Shown in pieces: positions 46,138 to 55,604 of a DNA stretch of 64,000 bases; the first letter of the stretch is position 1; each line of letters starts with the position of its first letter. Below the pieces are notes generated by a model. It was not told the DNA's origin. It was given only the letters and a program-made list of their open reading frames with translations, and searched no databases. The stretch comes from Pirellulaceae bacterium (GTDB taxonomy: Bacteria > Planctomycetota > Planctomycetia > Pirellulales > Pirellulaceae). Location of the stretch: contig JAHDXO010000007.1 of assembly GCA_023382975.1 (NCBI GenBank), positions 132,170-196,169 on the forward strand, written 5' to 3'. Made by a program: the position numbers and the translations under genes.

Positions 46138-46682
46138 TGGACGGCCGCGAGTTGTTGATCGGTGTGACCGGAGGCATCGCCGCCTACAAGACGGCGGCGA
46201 TGGTCAGCCGCCTGGTGCAATCCGGCGCGGGCGTCACGGTCGTGATGACCGAGGCGGCGACTCGCTTTGTCGGCCCGACGACGTTCGAGGCGTTGACCGG
46301 GCGCACGGTCTGCCTCAGCCTGTTCGACCACCCCGAGTATCCGTTGGGCGGCCACGTCTCGTTGGCGGACAAAGCCGATTTGATGTGCGTGGCGCCGGCG
46401 ACGGCCAACTTTCTGGCCAAAGCCGCCCAGGGCATTGCCGACGATCTGCTCAGCACCCTCTATCTGGCCTTTCCGGGCCCCGTCGTGGTTGCGCCGGCGA
46501 TGAACACCGTGATGTGGAACCAGCCGGCCGTTCAACGCAACGTGCGGCAGTTGCGTGAAGATGGCGTTCACTTCGTCGATCCCGAGGAAGGTTGGCTCAG
46601 TTGCCGAGCGAGCGGCGCGGGACGCATGGCCGATCCGGAACGGATCCGTGCCGCGATCGCTCAATGGCTGCCAAGCCAGTAA
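46137..46682 (+). CDS. coaC: Phosphopantothenoylcysteine decarboxylase-type flavoprotein
   Basis: A 181-residue HFCD flavoprotein corresponding to the CoaC half of CoaBC. It decarboxylates 4'-phosphopantothenoylcysteine in coenzyme A synthesis. The FMN-binding start is LIGVTGGIAAYKTAAM, the catalytic histidine region is PLGGHVSLADKADLMCVAPATANFLAK, and the substrate-clamp motif is APAMNTVMWNQPAV. The C-terminal GWLSCRASGAGRMADPE contains the reactive cysteine. The protein stops where CoaB would be fused in most bacteria, and the CoaB half is a separate gene 11 bases downstream. Confidence 0.93.
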   Translation: MDGRELLIGVTGGIAAYKTAAMVSRLVQSGAGVTVVMTEAATRFVGPTTFEALTGRTVCLSLFDHPEYPLGGHVSLADKADLMCVAPATANFLAKAAQGIADDLLSTLYLAFPGPVVVAPAMNTVMWNQPAVQRNVRQLREDGVHFVDPEEGWLSCRASGAGRMADPERIRAAIAQWLPSQ

Positions 46683-46693
46683 CGGCCATCGCC

Positions 46694-47335
46694 ATGCCGC
46701 GCATCATGATCACTTCCGGGCCCACCCGCCAGTACCTGGATCCGGTTCGCTACCTGACCAACGGCTCGAGCGGCCTGATGGGCCGCAGTCTGGCGCAGGC
46801 CGCGCTGGAATTGGGATACGACGTGACGATCGTCAGCGGGCCGGTCGATATCGACTACCCCACGCGGGCCGAAGTTGTCCCGGTGATCTCGACCGAAGAA
46901 CTGCTCGAAGCCTGCCAGCGGATCTTCCCGCGCTGCGACGGGCTGATCGCCGCCGCCGCGCCTTGCGACTACCGGCCGGTGCGCATCGCTTCGCAGAAGA
47001 TCGCCAAGACGGGACGCCCTCTCGAATTGCAATTGGTTGAAACTCCCGACGTGGTAGCCACGCTTGGCGCGACGAAGCGACCGGATCAATGGATTGTCGG
47101 CTTTGCGCTCGAGACCGAAGACCAACGCCTGCGCGCGCTGGTCAAACTGGAGAAGAAGAGTTGCGACTTGATGGTCCTGAACGGCCCCGAGGCGATGAAC
47201 TCGCGGCGCAACCAAGTCGAAATTATCGACCGCCGAGGCAGTCTGATCGACGCGTTGGCCGGACCGAAAGAAGAGGTCGCCCGAGGCATCTTGCAGGTCA
47301 TCCAACGCCGCTTGATCGAACCGTATCGAGAATAG
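46694..47335 (+). CDS. coaB: Phosphopantothenate-cysteine ligase (separate CoaB)
   Basis: A 213-residue ligase that couples 4'-phosphopantothenate to cysteine. The start motif ITSGPTRQYLDPVRYLTNGSSGLMG is the nucleotide-binding region of CoaB. AAAPCDYRP and KIAKTGRPLELQLVETPDV match the catalytic region, and GFALETEDQRLRALVKLEKKSCDLMVLN matches the substrate-binding part. The ATG at 46694 is where homology begins; an in-frame ATG at 46664, inside coaC, is the alternative and would overlap by 19 bases. Together with coaC it replaces the usual fused CoaBC. Confidence 0.92.
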   Translation: MPRIMITSGPTRQYLDPVRYLTNGSSGLMGRSLAQAALELGYDVTIVSGPVDIDYPTRAEVVPVISTEELLEACQRIFPRCDGLIAAAAPCDYRPVRIASQKIAKTGRPLELQLVETPDVVATLGATKRPDQWIVGFALETEDQRLRALVKLEKKSCDLMVLNGPEAMNSRRNQVEIIDRRGSLIDALAGPKEEVARGILQVIQRRLIEPYRE

Positions 47336-47356
47336 CCGACCACCGACTTCGGGACT

Positions 47357-47374
47357 CGGCCAGCATGCTGGCCG
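47357..47374. terminator. Perfect palindrome after coaB, possible terminator or small repeat
   Basis: CGGCCAGCA-TGCTGGCCG is an 18-base perfect palindrome 22 bases after the coaB stop. Bases CTTGA follow but there is no T-run. It may terminate the yicC-coaB transcript or be one of the short palindromes scattered in this genome. Confidence 0.35.
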
Positions 47375-47378
47375 CATC

Positions 47379-47408
47379 TTGACAACAGCGTCGCCGAGCA
47401 TCGACAAT
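47379..47408 (+). promoter_or_regulatory. Candidate sigma70-type promoter for the oxidoreductase gene
   Basis: A perfect TTGACA is followed after 18 bases by GACAAT, ending 53 bases before the ATG at 47462. The -35 is consensus and the -10 matches four of six. Confidence 0.4.
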
Positions 47409-47461
47409 CGGAAAATCGGAACGATCCGTATCCCGCCTTGTTTGCCAGGAGACCTGAAATC

Positions 47462-48856
47462 ATGTCCACGATCAACCGTCGCACGTTCCTCGACCAGTCC
47501 AAGAATTCGGCCTTGGGCTTGGCCGCCGGTTTGACGATCCTTCGCAATGCGAGGTCCGCTCGGGGGGCTCCGGCTGCGGACAAGGTGATTCTGGCCGCTG
47601 TCGGCGTGGGTGGACGCGGGATGCATCTGGCTACCGATCCCAACTACGGATTTCTGTGCCGAGGCGATTGCGAGTACGCCTATATTTGCGATCCGGACGC
47701 CAGCCGCGGCGCGGGCCGCGTCAAGCCGATCGCCGACATGCAGGGCGGGCGCGAGCCGCAGGTCGTCCAAGATTTCCGCAAAGCGCTGGACGACAAGTCG
47801 GTCGATGCGATCATCAGTGCGACCCCCGACCACTGGCACGCGTTGTCGACCGTTTGGGCCTGCCAGGCCGGCAAGGACGTGTACGTGGAGAAGCCGGCGC
47901 ACCACAGTTGCTGGGAGGGCCAACAGATGGTGGCCGCCGCCCGCAAGCACAACCGCGTGGTGCAGATCGGCACGCAGAACCGCAGCGCTCCGTACAATAT
48001 CGCTGCTCGGAAATATATCGAAGAAGGCAGGCTGGGCGGAATCCACCTGTGCCGCATCTACAACCAGAAGCCACCCTGGGGCATGACCACGAAGCAGCCG
48101 AACAGCGACCCACCGTCCGGCTTTGACTGGGACATCTGGAACGGTCCGGCGCCCGAGCATCCTTACAACGTCGGGCTCGTGAGGACGTGGCACCATCTGT
48201 GGCGTTATTCCGGCGGCGATATCGCCAACGACGCCAGCCATCAAATCGACCTGGCCCGCTGGCTGCTCGGCGTGGACTATCCCAAGACGGTTTACTCGAC
48301 CGGCGGCCGTTTCGCCACCGATCCGGAACAACTGGTCGCCGAGACGCCGGACACGCAGATCGCGCTGTACGACTTCGACCGGTTGCTGGTCAGCTTCGAA
48401 CTGACGCTGTACGGCCAGTACATGCTGAAGACGGACGAAGTCGTGCGCAACAGCGACATGTTCCCGATGTGGATGCAGAACGCAACTCGCATCGAAATTT
48501 TCGGCACCGACGGGCTGATGGTCGTTGGTCGGCATGGTGGCGGCTGGCAGGTCTTCGTGCGCCCGCAGAACCGCGAGCCGGTGGTCAAAGACCAGATGTA
48601 CGGCCGGTTCCCGGACCCGGAGCACAAGGAGAATTTCATCCAGTGCATTCGCAGCCGCCAGAAACCCAACGCCGACGTGTTGGAAGGCCACCGCAGCGCG
48701 CTGATGATCCACTACGCGAACATCAGCTACCGATTGGGCGGCCAGAAACTGACCATCGATCCGCAGACCGAGCACATCGTCGACAATCCCGAAGCGATGC
48801 AGATGTTCCAGCGCACGTACCGGGCTCCGTGGGTCGTGCCGGAGATCAAGGTCTAG
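47462..48856 (+). CDS. Tat-exported Gfo/Idh/MocA family oxidoreductase
   Basis: A 464-residue NAD(P)-dependent sugar-dehydrogenase-type protein. A twin-arginine motif NRRTFL (residues 5-10) precedes a hydrophobic stretch ending ARSARGA, so it should be exported folded with its cofactor. The Rossmann domain starts with ILAAVGVGGRGMHLA. The family catalytic motif is EKPAHHSCWEG, with the lysine in EKP, and the C-terminal half is the typical beta-sheet domain (GGDIANDASHQIDLARWLLG). AGGAG lies ten bases before the ATG. Planctomycetes hold many such paralogues; the sugar substrate cannot be told. Confidence 0.87.
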   Translation: MSTINRRTFLDQSKNSALGLAAGLTILRNARSARGAPAADKVILAAVGVGGRGMHLATDPNYGFLCRGDCEYAYICDPDASRGAGRVKPIADMQGGREPQVVQDFRKALDDKSVDAIISATPDHWHALSTVWACQAGKDVYVEKPAHHSCWEGQQMVAAARKHNRVVQIGTQNRSAPYNIAARKYIEEGRLGGIHLCRIYNQKPPWGMTTKQPNSDPPSGFDWDIWNGPAPEHPYNVGLVRTWHHLWRYSGGDIANDASHQIDLARWLLGVDYPKTVYSTGGRFATDPEQLVAETPDTQIALYDFDRLLVSFELTLYGQYMLKTDEVVRNSDMFPMWMQNATRIEIFGTDGLMVVGRHGGGWQVFVRPQNREPVVKDQMYGRFPDPEHKENFIQCIRSRQKPNADVLEGHRSALMIHYANISYRLGGQKLTIDPQTEHIVDNPEAMQMFQRTYRAPWVVPEIKV

Positions 48857-49050
48857 CGCATACATCGTCGCTGGACGTGTTCCCGCTGTCGTGATTGCAC
48901 TGGTGCGGTGATGGGATTCCATCGCCGTAACACCCCAGCGTCACTCGAGGAGCCGCTCGGGTTCTTCTGCGATTCCTGGCAAGGCGATCGCGGATTGATC
49001 TGATCGAAGCGAGCGACGTAAGGAACCAGACCTCGGGAACGGTCTCGTCT

Positions 49051-49361
49051 TCACCAGCTCCCGCCTCGACGACGCCATTTTGCAGGATCGCTCGCCGAGT
49101 GAAACAACCCGAGCACTTGCACGTTCTTCGCTCGCACACGAAACAGTAGCAAGTATGGAAACTTCGGTATTCTGACAAACCGAAAATCCGCGTCATCAAA
49201 AGCGAGTGGGAACATCTCGGGGCATCGCCAATGTCATCGAAGCGAGCATCAACGGCCGCACGAAATCGCTCCCCCAGGCCAACCGACCGACTTTCGTACC
49301 AGTCGATCGCAGCCGCGATGTCCTCAGCCACCCGTGGGTGATATCGAAGCCGCTCAGCCAT
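49051..49361 (-). pseudogene. RelE/ParE-type toxin, frameshifted
   Basis: The N-terminal frame (MAERLRYHPRVAEDIAAAIDW) reads into the four Gs at 49219-49222 and then leaves the family pattern. A second frame resumes there with PEMFPLAFDDADFRFVRIPK and ends RRRGGSW at a TGA at 49051. Adding one base to that homopolymer would give an intact 103-residue RelE/ParE toxin, the usual size, with the family's KFPYLLLFRV and LFHSASDPAKW segments. So the gene is either inactivated by a one-base deletion or carries a sequencing error. It overlaps the antitoxin gene by eight bases. Confidence 0.75.
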
Positions 49362-49575
49362 TTCGGGAGTCGACGCGACGCCAGAGTTCCTCCCGCGTCA
49401 GTGCAATTGAAGGGTCCGCATCGAGTTCGGCCGCGCGGCGTTCTGCTTCATCGCGGTGCCACGGCGGCAACGGGAACGACTCGTCGGATTGGCCGATATT
49501 GTCCCAGAGTTCCTCGACCACACGCAGTTTTTCTGCAATAGGGAGTTTCCGAAGATGCTCCAGTTCCGGATGCAC
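49354..49575 (-). CDS. Addiction-module antitoxin component (TIGR02574 type)
   Basis: A 73-residue protein of the putative addiction-module component family. The signature is LPIAEKLRVVEELWDNI, then an acidic, charged tail (HRDEAERRAAELDADPSIALTREELW). These proteins are antitoxins encoded upstream of RelE/ParE toxins, exactly as here. The start is GTG at 49575 with GAGGTGGG a few bases upstream. Its stop lies inside the toxin start, so the pair is translationally coupled. With the toxin frameshifted, it may be an orphan antitoxin. Confidence 0.85.
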   Translation of the reverse strand: MHPELEHLRKLPIAEKLRVVEELWDNIGQSDESFPLPPWHRDEAERRAAELDADPSIALTREELWRRVDSRNG

Positions 49576-50015
49576 TTACCCACCTCGCAGGCTAATTGGA
49601 CCTGTCGCACGGACAACGCGGGCAAACCGCCCTCCACATCCGCGGCACATCCCCAGTATCGAGCAAGCGTCCCAGCCGGTCAAGCGGCCCATGGCTTCGG
49701 ACCAGTAACACGTTCCGCGACCGTGTACAAGCGGAACACGTTGATTTCCGTTGCCGCGTGTGACGCCACTAACCCGCCGAACAAGATCGGACTTCGTGGA
49801 GCAACGTTCCCCGGGCCGTTGCTCGTGAATCGGAACGGCCAGAGAAATGAAATGACAGAAGAATGGTCGGGTGTTATGTCATTGTAGGGCCGATGGTACA
49901 GTGTCCGCGGTTGCGGATCTGGTGTATCCTGTGTCCGGTCAGCATGCGTGTCCTGTTTGTTTCGGCGCGGCGAGATGTGGGACGATGGATGGCGGGGTGG
50001 GAGGATTCTTTTTTT
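49576..50015. other. 440-base intergenic stretch without a recognised gene
   Basis: I see no supported coding region. The only structure noted is an imperfect inverted repeat: AACACGTTCCGC at 49707-49718 against GCGGAACACGTT at 49731-49742, with two mismatched pairs and a 12-base loop. It could be a terminator or a binding site. The end of the stretch holds the GGGAGGA ribosome-binding sequence of the next gene. Confidence 0.4.
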
Positions 50016-51392
50016 ATGTTTGGATGGTTCAAGGCGCCGTGTCCGGTGGATCTGCGAGAGAAGGTGTGGACCGAATTGCGTTTGGGCTGGCTGGTTGAGG
50101 GCTGGGGCTGGCAGCGGCTGCGCGAGGGACCGGTCATCCTGCCCACGGCGAGTTTCTTCGAGATTCCCGAGCGGGGTGGGGCGATCGACGCCGAGCGGGT
50201 TTTGACCGACGTCTGCCGCTACGTGGGAAGCCGTCGGGAATCGCTGCGGCTGGAATTTGCGCCAGCCGAATCGCTGGCCAACGGATCGGGCGAATATCTT
50301 CGCGGCGACGTGGCGACGGTGCGTCTGGCCGAATTCTGGCGGGATGATTTGGAGAGTCTGATCGCGATGCTGGCGCACTACGCAGCGCTCGACCTGTTGC
50401 TGCGCGACGGACGGTGCCGCGATGACGAATCGGACCTGGGCTGGTACGCAGATCTGGCGTGCGTGTTCTTGGGCATGGGAATTTTCGGGGCCAACAGCGC
50501 GATCAAGCAGCGCAGCGGTAGCGACGGAACGTGGACCTGGTGGCAGATCCGCGCGCGTCGTCACTTGCCGGCGCGGGTTTTCGGGTATGCCATGGCGTTG
50601 GTGGCTGCGGCACGCGGCGAGCGCCGGCCGCGCTGGGCGGACTGGCTGGGGGACGACGCCCGAGACACTTTCCAGCGAGGCTGCCGGTTTCTGCAACGAC
50701 GCGGCGAGTGCGTGCTCGACTTGGAGGCCAACGGCGCGCTGCGGGTCGCGGGCAGCGTGCCGTCGCTGGCGGCGGATCTCCGGCACGGCAACGACTCCTT
50801 GCGTTTGGCGTCGCTTTGGGCGCTGCTGGAGTATGGTTCGGCGTCCGCGGCAGCGCTGGACGAAGTCGCCGCCTGTCTGAGGTCTGGAAGCAGCGTGTTG
50901 CGGAGCGAGGCGGCACGGGTGATCGGCGCGATCGGCGTCGAGAAGGTGGCGGTTTCCGACGAGTTGATGGCGCTGCTGGACAGTCGTGACCGGACCGTGT
51001 GCTGCAGCGCGCTGACGGCCTTGGGCCAGTTGCAGGTGCCGCTGGACCGCGAGGGACCGCGCGGCGAGATATTTCTGGACGAGTTGCGGATGCTGATCAC
51101 GGACGACGATGTGCAAGTCGCTCAAACTGCCGTCCTAACTCTGTGCCGATACGGCCGCGCGGCTTCGGAAGCGTTCGAGACTCTGGCCGGCGCGATGCTG
51201 GAACCGCTCCGCCGCGCTTTGGTGGCTTGCGACTATCGGAGCCAGGATCTGTACTTCACCGCGCTGCACGCTGTTTTCGGCGGTGCGGAAGAGTTTCTCC
51301 AAACGCACTTCCAGGAGTACGATCCGGATTTGTACCCCCTGGCGCTCGGCGCCCTGGAACTGTACCGTCAACAGCATCGGAACGAACCGTGA
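50016..51392 (+). CDS. HEAT-like repeat protein of unknown function
   Basis: A 458-residue soluble protein without a signal peptide. Residues about 230-400 contain helical repeats of HEAT/PBS-lyase type, with patterns such as LRHGNDSLRLASLWALLEYG, LRSGSSVLRSEAARVIGAIG and LLDSRDRTVCCSALTALGQL. The N-terminal 220 residues are tryptophan-rich (EGWGWQRLREG, GTWTWWQI) and not recognised. The ATG at 50016 follows GGGAGGA by about ten bases. It is probably a protein-protein interaction scaffold. It stands alone between the toxin-antitoxin pair and dnaG. Confidence 0.65.
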   Translation: MFGWFKAPCPVDLREKVWTELRLGWLVEGWGWQRLREGPVILPTASFFEIPERGGAIDAERVLTDVCRYVGSRRESLRLEFAPAESLANGSGEYLRGDVATVRLAEFWRDDLESLIAMLAHYAALDLLLRDGRCRDDESDLGWYADLACVFLGMGIFGANSAIKQRSGSDGTWTWWQIRARRHLPARVFGYAMALVAAARGERRPRWADWLGDDARDTFQRGCRFLQRRGECVLDLEANGALRVAGSVPSLAADLRHGNDSLRLASLWALLEYGSASAAALDEVAACLRSGSSVLRSEAARVIGAIGVEKVAVSDELMALLDSRDRTVCCSALTALGQLQVPLDREGPRGEIFLDELRMLITDDDVQVAQTAVLTLCRYGRAASEAFETLAGAMLEPLRRALVACDYRSQDLYFTALHAVFGGAEEFLQTHFQEYDPDLYPLALGALELYRQQHRNEP

Positions 51393-51568
51393 TCCTTGTT
51401 CCGTTGATCCTACTTCCGTGCCTGGCCGCGGCATGCGGCTCGTCGACCGCGCTGGCCGTCCAGCGGCCGAATGGGTTGGCCGGTCGATCGTCGATGTTCG
51501 TGACTGGAACCGGTTTCGAACCGATCTTGCGCGGACGAACCGACTCGGTTCACTGCTTCGTCGGCTGA
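51389..51568 (+). CDS. Possible small lipoprotein-like ORF
   Basis: A 59-residue frame starts with GTG overlapping the previous stop (GTGA). It begins ILVPLILLPCLAAACGSS, which looks like a lipoprotein signal with a cysteine, although the residues before it are a weak lipobox. Nothing is recognised in the rest. There is no ribosome-binding site apart from possible coupling. It may be chance. Confidence 0.25.
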   Translation: MILVPLILLPCLAAACGSSTALAVQRPNGLAGRSSMFVTGTGFEPILRGRTDSVHCFVG

Positions 51569-51806
51569 CGGAATTGCCATCAATGCTATCGCGATGGCAA
51601 AGGAGAAACGGCGCATTTCGGCCTTGATTCCGAAAACTCCGTGTTGACCGCTCGGGTCCGAATTGTAAAATTTACCGACGTGCTATGGATAGCACTTCAC
51701 TGCCGGTTGACCCAGAACCGGCGGCAAGGAGGATGGATCAGGGAAGTGACACACCGGCCGTGGCCTTGCAATCTCTCCCGCAGGCTCATCGCTACAGGAC
51801 TTTACG
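51569..51806. promoter_or_regulatory. Leader region of the dnaG-rpoD transcript
   Basis: There is no gene in these 238 bases. They contain a good sigma70-type promoter (51644-51671, listed separately) and then about 135 bases of leader before the dnaG GTG, with AGGA a few bases before that start. Confidence 0.45.
51644..51671 (+). promoter_or_regulatory. Probable sigma70-type promoter for dnaG-rpoD
   Basis: TTGACC is followed after exactly 16 bases by TAAAAT, in a locally AT-rich patch. It matches the TTGACA/TATAAT consensus at five of six positions in each box. It lies 135 bases before dnaG and is the best promoter match I found in the window. Confidence 0.5.
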
Positions 51807-53684
51807 GTGTCCTCCGCGTCATATCAAGATCAAGATTTCAAGGAGCGGGTTCGTCAGGCGACGGATATCGTCGAACTGGTGGGCAGCTTTTTGCAGTTGC
51901 GCCGACAGGGAAGCGGATACGTGGCGCTCTGTCCTTGGCATGACGACAGCCGGCCCAGTCTGCAGGTGAACCCCAAACGTCAGTCCTGGAAATGCTGGGT
52001 CTGCGATGTCGGCGGCGATGCGTTCAGCTTTGTCATGCAGCACGAGCGGATCGGCTTCCGTGAGGCGTTGGAGTTTCTGGCGGACAAGGCCGGGATCGAA
52101 CCGCCCAAATCCACCCAGCCGCGCACCGAGCCGGGCAGCCCGAACGACAAACGCACCCTGTACCAGGCGGCTCGCTGGGCCGAAGAGCAATTTCACCGCT
52201 GTCTATTGCGCGACCCCGTCGCCGAGCCGGCACTCAAATATCTGCGAGAAAGGGGCATCTCGGACGAGAGTATCGAGCGGTTTCAGCTCGGGTTCTCCCC
52301 GCCGGATTGGACGTGGCTGGTCAACCGTGCCCGCCAGAGTTTTTCGCCGCAGGTGCTGATCGCGGCCGGACTGTGCGGCCGGTCGGAGACCAGCGGCAGC
52401 TACTACGACCGCTTCCGCGGCCGGGTGATCTTTCCGATCCGCGACGTGCAGGACAAGACGATTGCGTTCGGGGGCCGGATTCTGCCTTCGCTGGCCGACC
52501 AAAAGGGCGCGAAATACGTCAATTCGCCCGAGACGCGGCTGTTCCTGAAGAACGAACATCTGTACGGTCTGAATGTGGCTCGCGAAAGCTTGGCCAAGGC
52601 GCGCGAGATCGTGGTGGTCGAGGGCTATACCGACACGATCATGGCTCACCAAGTGGGCGTCGGCAATGTGGTCGCCGTGCTGGGCACCGCCTTGGGCGAG
52701 AACCACATCCGGCTGCTCAAGCGTTTCGCCGACCGGATCACGCTGGTGCTGGACGGCGACGAGGCCGGCCAGCGGCGGACGAACGAGATTCTAGAACTGT
52801 TTGTCGCGGCGCAAGTCGACTTGCGAATTCTGACACTGCCGGAGCAACTGGACCCCTGCGATTTTCTCTTGCAGCAGGGGGGCGACGCGTTTCGCCAGTT
52901 GCTGACCGGTGCGATCGACGCCCTCGAACACAAGGTGCGGATCGCGACGCAGGGCGTCGATCTGGTCCTCGATACTCACCGCGCGAATCAGGCGCTCGAG
53001 GACATCCTCGGCACCATGGCCCGGGCGCCGAAGGCAGGGGCGGAGGCGGCCGGACAGACGCGGCTGCGCGAGCATCAGATGCTGGCTCACCTGGCGCGCC
53101 GCTTTGGCGTGGCGGACAGCCAGTTGCGCACACGCCTGAGCGAACTGCGACGCCACTCGCAACCACGGCCGAAGACGGTGGCGGAAACCAAACCGAGCCA
53201 GGAAGCGGCGGCGCCGCCGCCGCACGTGCGGGACATGGATCCGCGCGACCTCGAATTGCTCGAGATCTTGGTGTTGCATCCCGAGTACGTCGATCAGGCG
53301 ATTGCCGCCATCGACGTCGGGCAACTGCATTCCGTGCCCGCCCGCAAGATCTTTTATACGATTCACTGGCTGCACGACGAGCAGCGAACGCCGGATTTTG
53401 GCAACGTGTTGACCGCGTTGGAAGATCCGGCGATGAAGAACATCTGGGTAGAGGTGGACGAACGAGCCCAAGCAAAAGCGCCGGAGGCACAAGAAGATGC
53501 TCGGCAACGACTCCAGGGGCTGATCGACGACTACCGCTATTTCCGGGAGAAGAGGAGCCGCCAGCACATGGCGGCGGCGTTGCAGGAGAAGAAACTTAAC
53601 GAACAGGAGGAACTGGACGCTCTGCAGAGGCTGATCGCCCAAGAGCGATCGCGGCGTGGTATTTCTGGACCCAAGGACGGGTAG
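51807..53684 (+). CDS. dnaG: DNA primase
   Basis: A 625-residue primase that makes RNA primers for replication. The N-terminal zinc ribbon is [18 protein letters not shown] followed by [13 protein letters not shown]. The TOPRIM catalytic centre is [24 protein letters not shown] and [12 protein letters not shown]. The C-terminal part should bind the replicative helicase. The start is GTG at 51807, with AGGA upstream. rpoD begins 91 bases downstream on the same strand, so the two probably share the promoter at 51644, as in the classical macromolecular synthesis operon; rpsU is absent here. Confidence 0.96.
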   Translation: MSSASYQDQDFKERVRQATDIVELVGSFLQLRRQGSGYVALCPWHDDSRPSLQVNPKRQSWKCWVCDVGGDAFSFVMQHERIGFREALEFLADKAGIEPPKSTQPRTEPGSPNDKRTLYQAARWAEEQFHRCLLRDPVAEPALKYLRERGISDESIERFQLGFSPPDWTWLVNRARQSFSPQVLIAAGLCGRSETSGSYYDRFRGRVIFPIRDVQDKTIAFGGRILPSLADQKGAKYVNSPETRLFLKNEHLYGLNVARESLAKAREIVVVEGYTDTIMAHQVGVGNVVAVLGTALGENHIRLLKRFADRITLVLDGDEAGQRRTNEILELFVAAQVDLRILTLPEQLDPCDFLLQQGGDAFRQLLTGAIDALEHKVRIATQGVDLVLDTHRANQALEDILGTMARAPKAGAEAAGQTRLREHQMLAHLARRFGVADSQLRTRLSELRRHSQPRPKTVAETKPSQEAAAPPPHVRDMDPRDLELLEILVLHPEYVDQAIAAIDVGQLHSVPARKIFYTIHWLHDEQRTPDFGNVLTALEDPAMKNIWVEVDERAQAKAPEAQEDARQRLQGLIDDYRYFREKRSRQHMAAALQEKKLNEQEELDALQRLIAQERSRRGISGPKDG

Positions 53685-53775
53685 GACCATCGAGTCGTTC
53701 CGCGGCACTGCGACCCAGCCGCCGCGCGATGCTTCGGTCGTCCCCAACAGCGCAAGGTTGCGCAGGAGAAGTATC

Positions 53776-55434
53776 GTGGATCATTTCGACAAGGACCTGC
53801 AGGATTTAATCGCCACTGGAAAATCGCAAGGCTACCTGACCTACGACGAGGTCAACCGCTACTTGCCCGACGAGGGCATCAATCCCGAGAAGCTGGACAA
53901 TCTGCTGATGGCCCTCGAAGAGAAGGGCATCGAACTGGTCGATCAGCCGCCGGCCAAAGTCGTCGACGACGAATTCTCGACCGGGCCCACCGCGGAAGAA
54001 TTGCAGCAGGTCGTCGAGGAGGAACCGCTGCCGCTGTCGGCGGCCGATCTGCCCAAGCTGACCGACGATCCCATCCGCATGTACCTGAGCCAGATGGCCC
54101 AGATCCCGTTGTTGTCGCGGGAGGAGGAAGTCGCGCTGGCCAAGAAGATCGAGATCACCCGCAAGCGGTTCCGACGCAGCGTGTTGGCCTGCGACTTCGC
54201 CATGCGGACGACGGTCGAAACGCTCCGCAAGGTCCATCAAGGCGACCTGCCCTTCGACCGAACGATCAAAGTCTCCTTGACCGAACGCTTGACCAAGGAG
54301 CAGATCCAAGCCCGCATGCCGCACAATCTGCAGACCTTGGAGCATCTGCTGGAAGCCAACCGGCAGGAATTCGATCTGATGATCCGCCGCTCGACAACGC
54401 CCGAGACCCGGTCGGCCGTTCGTCTTTCGTTCCTCCGCCGCCGCCGCAAATGCCTGCAACTGGTCGAAGAACTCAGTCTCCGCACGCGCCGCGTCCACCC
54501 GCTGGTCCAGCAACTGTCGGACTTCTCCGACCGGATGCAGGAATTGAAATCCGAGTTGGCCGAAGTCCGTCACGATCCTGCGCAGGCCGAGGAGAGCGCG
54601 GAACTGCGATCGGAATTGCGCGACCTGATGCGACTGACCCAGGAGAGCCCGACGAGTCTGAAGAACCGGGTCGAGACGATCCGCAAGCAGTACGCCGAAT
54701 ACGAAGAAGTCAAACGCCAGTTGTCCAGCGGCAACCTTCGTCTGGTCGTTTCGATCGCCAAGAAGTACCGAAATCGGGGGCTAAGTTTCTTGGATCTGAT
54801 CCAGGAAGGCAACACGGGATTGATGCGGGCGGTAGATAAATTCGAGTATCGACGGGGCTTCAAGTTCTCGACCTACGCCACTTGGTGGATTCGCCAAGCG
54901 ATTACGCGGGCGATCGCCGACCAAGCCCGGACGATCCGCATTCCGGTCCACATGATCGACGTCCTGTCCAAGCTGCGAAATATTGAAAAGAGGCTCTTGC
55001 AAGAACTGCGTCGAGAACCGACAACAGAGGAGGTTGCGATTCGGGCAGGCATGGACTTGGACGAAGTCCAGCGCGTGCTGGACATCGGTCGCCATCCGGT
55101 CAGTCTGGACCGGCCGGTGGGCGATGGCGAAGACTGCAGTTTCGGAGAATTGATCGAGGACGTCGAATCGGATAATCCGGTACGCAATGCAAACAATGGA
55201 ATCCTGCGGCAAAAGATTGAAGCACTCCTCAAGACGCTCACGTTCCGCGAGCGAGAGATCATCCGGCTGCGGTACGGCTTGGGGGACGGTTACACCTACA
55301 CGCTGGAAGAGGTCGGCAGGATCTTCAAAGTCACCCGCGAGCGGGTGCGCCAGATCGAGGCCAAGGCGGTCCGCAAGCTGCAGCATCCGGTCCGCAGCCA
55401 ACAACTGGCCGGTTTCCTGCGCCCGGTCGCATGA
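53776..55434 (+). CDS. rpoD: Primary RNA polymerase sigma factor (sigma70, RpoD)
   Basis: A 552-residue vegetative sigma factor. Region 1.1 lies near the start ([25 protein letters not shown]). Region 1.2 is [22 protein letters not shown]. Region 2 contains [21 protein letters not shown] and [20 protein letters not shown], region 3 [11 protein letters not shown], and region 4 the helix-turn-helix [27 protein letters not shown]. The start is GTG at 53776 with AGGAGA just upstream; the frame is open further upstream but lacks a site. A strong terminator follows at 55461. Confidence 0.97.
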   Translation: MDHFDKDLQDLIATGKSQGYLTYDEVNRYLPDEGINPEKLDNLLMALEEKGIELVDQPPAKVVDDEFSTGPTAEELQQVVEEEPLPLSAADLPKLTDDPIRMYLSQMAQIPLLSREEEVALAKKIEITRKRFRRSVLACDFAMRTTVETLRKVHQGDLPFDRTIKVSLTERLTKEQIQARMPHNLQTLEHLLEANRQEFDLMIRRSTTPETRSAVRLSFLRRRRKCLQLVEELSLRTRRVHPLVQQLSDFSDRMQELKSELAEVRHDPAQAEESAELRSELRDLMRLTQESPTSLKNRVETIRKQYAEYEEVKRQLSSGNLRLVVSIAKKYRNRGLSFLDLIQEGNTGLMRAVDKFEYRRGFKFSTYATWWIRQAITRAIADQARTIRIPVHMIDVLSKLRNIEKRLLQELRREPTTEEVAIRAGMDLDEVQRVLDIGRHPVSLDRPVGDGEDCSFGELIEDVESDNPVRNANNGILRQKIEALLKTLTFREREIIRLRYGLGDGYTYTLEEVGRIFKVTRERVRQIEAKAVRKLQHPVRSQQLAGFLRPVA

Positions 55435-55460
55435 TGTACCGTGCCACCGCCGAGCAAGCC

Positions 55461-55493
55461 AAGCCGCTGGTCCCCTGACCAGCGGCTTTTTTT
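55461..55493 (+). terminator. Rho-independent terminator after rpoD
   Basis: A perfect 12-base stem (AAGCCGCTGGTC with GACCAGCGGCTT) around a CCCT loop is followed directly by a run of Ts. It begins 27 bases after the rpoD stop. This is the clearest terminator in the window. Confidence 0.9.
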
Positions 55494-55604
55494 GTCGTTA
55501 TGCGCCTGCGGCTCCCCCCACCGATCAGCAACGAACCCGATGACAACGTAAGGCAGGCTGCCAGCCTGTGAAGAGACAAACCGCGAACGAAAGAGGACTT
55601 GCCC

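Noticed and set aside
48846..49050. C-terminal extension of the toxin reading frame down to 48846
   Set aside because: After the homopolymer at 49219 this frame no longer matches the toxin family, whereas the shifted frame does and stops at 49051.
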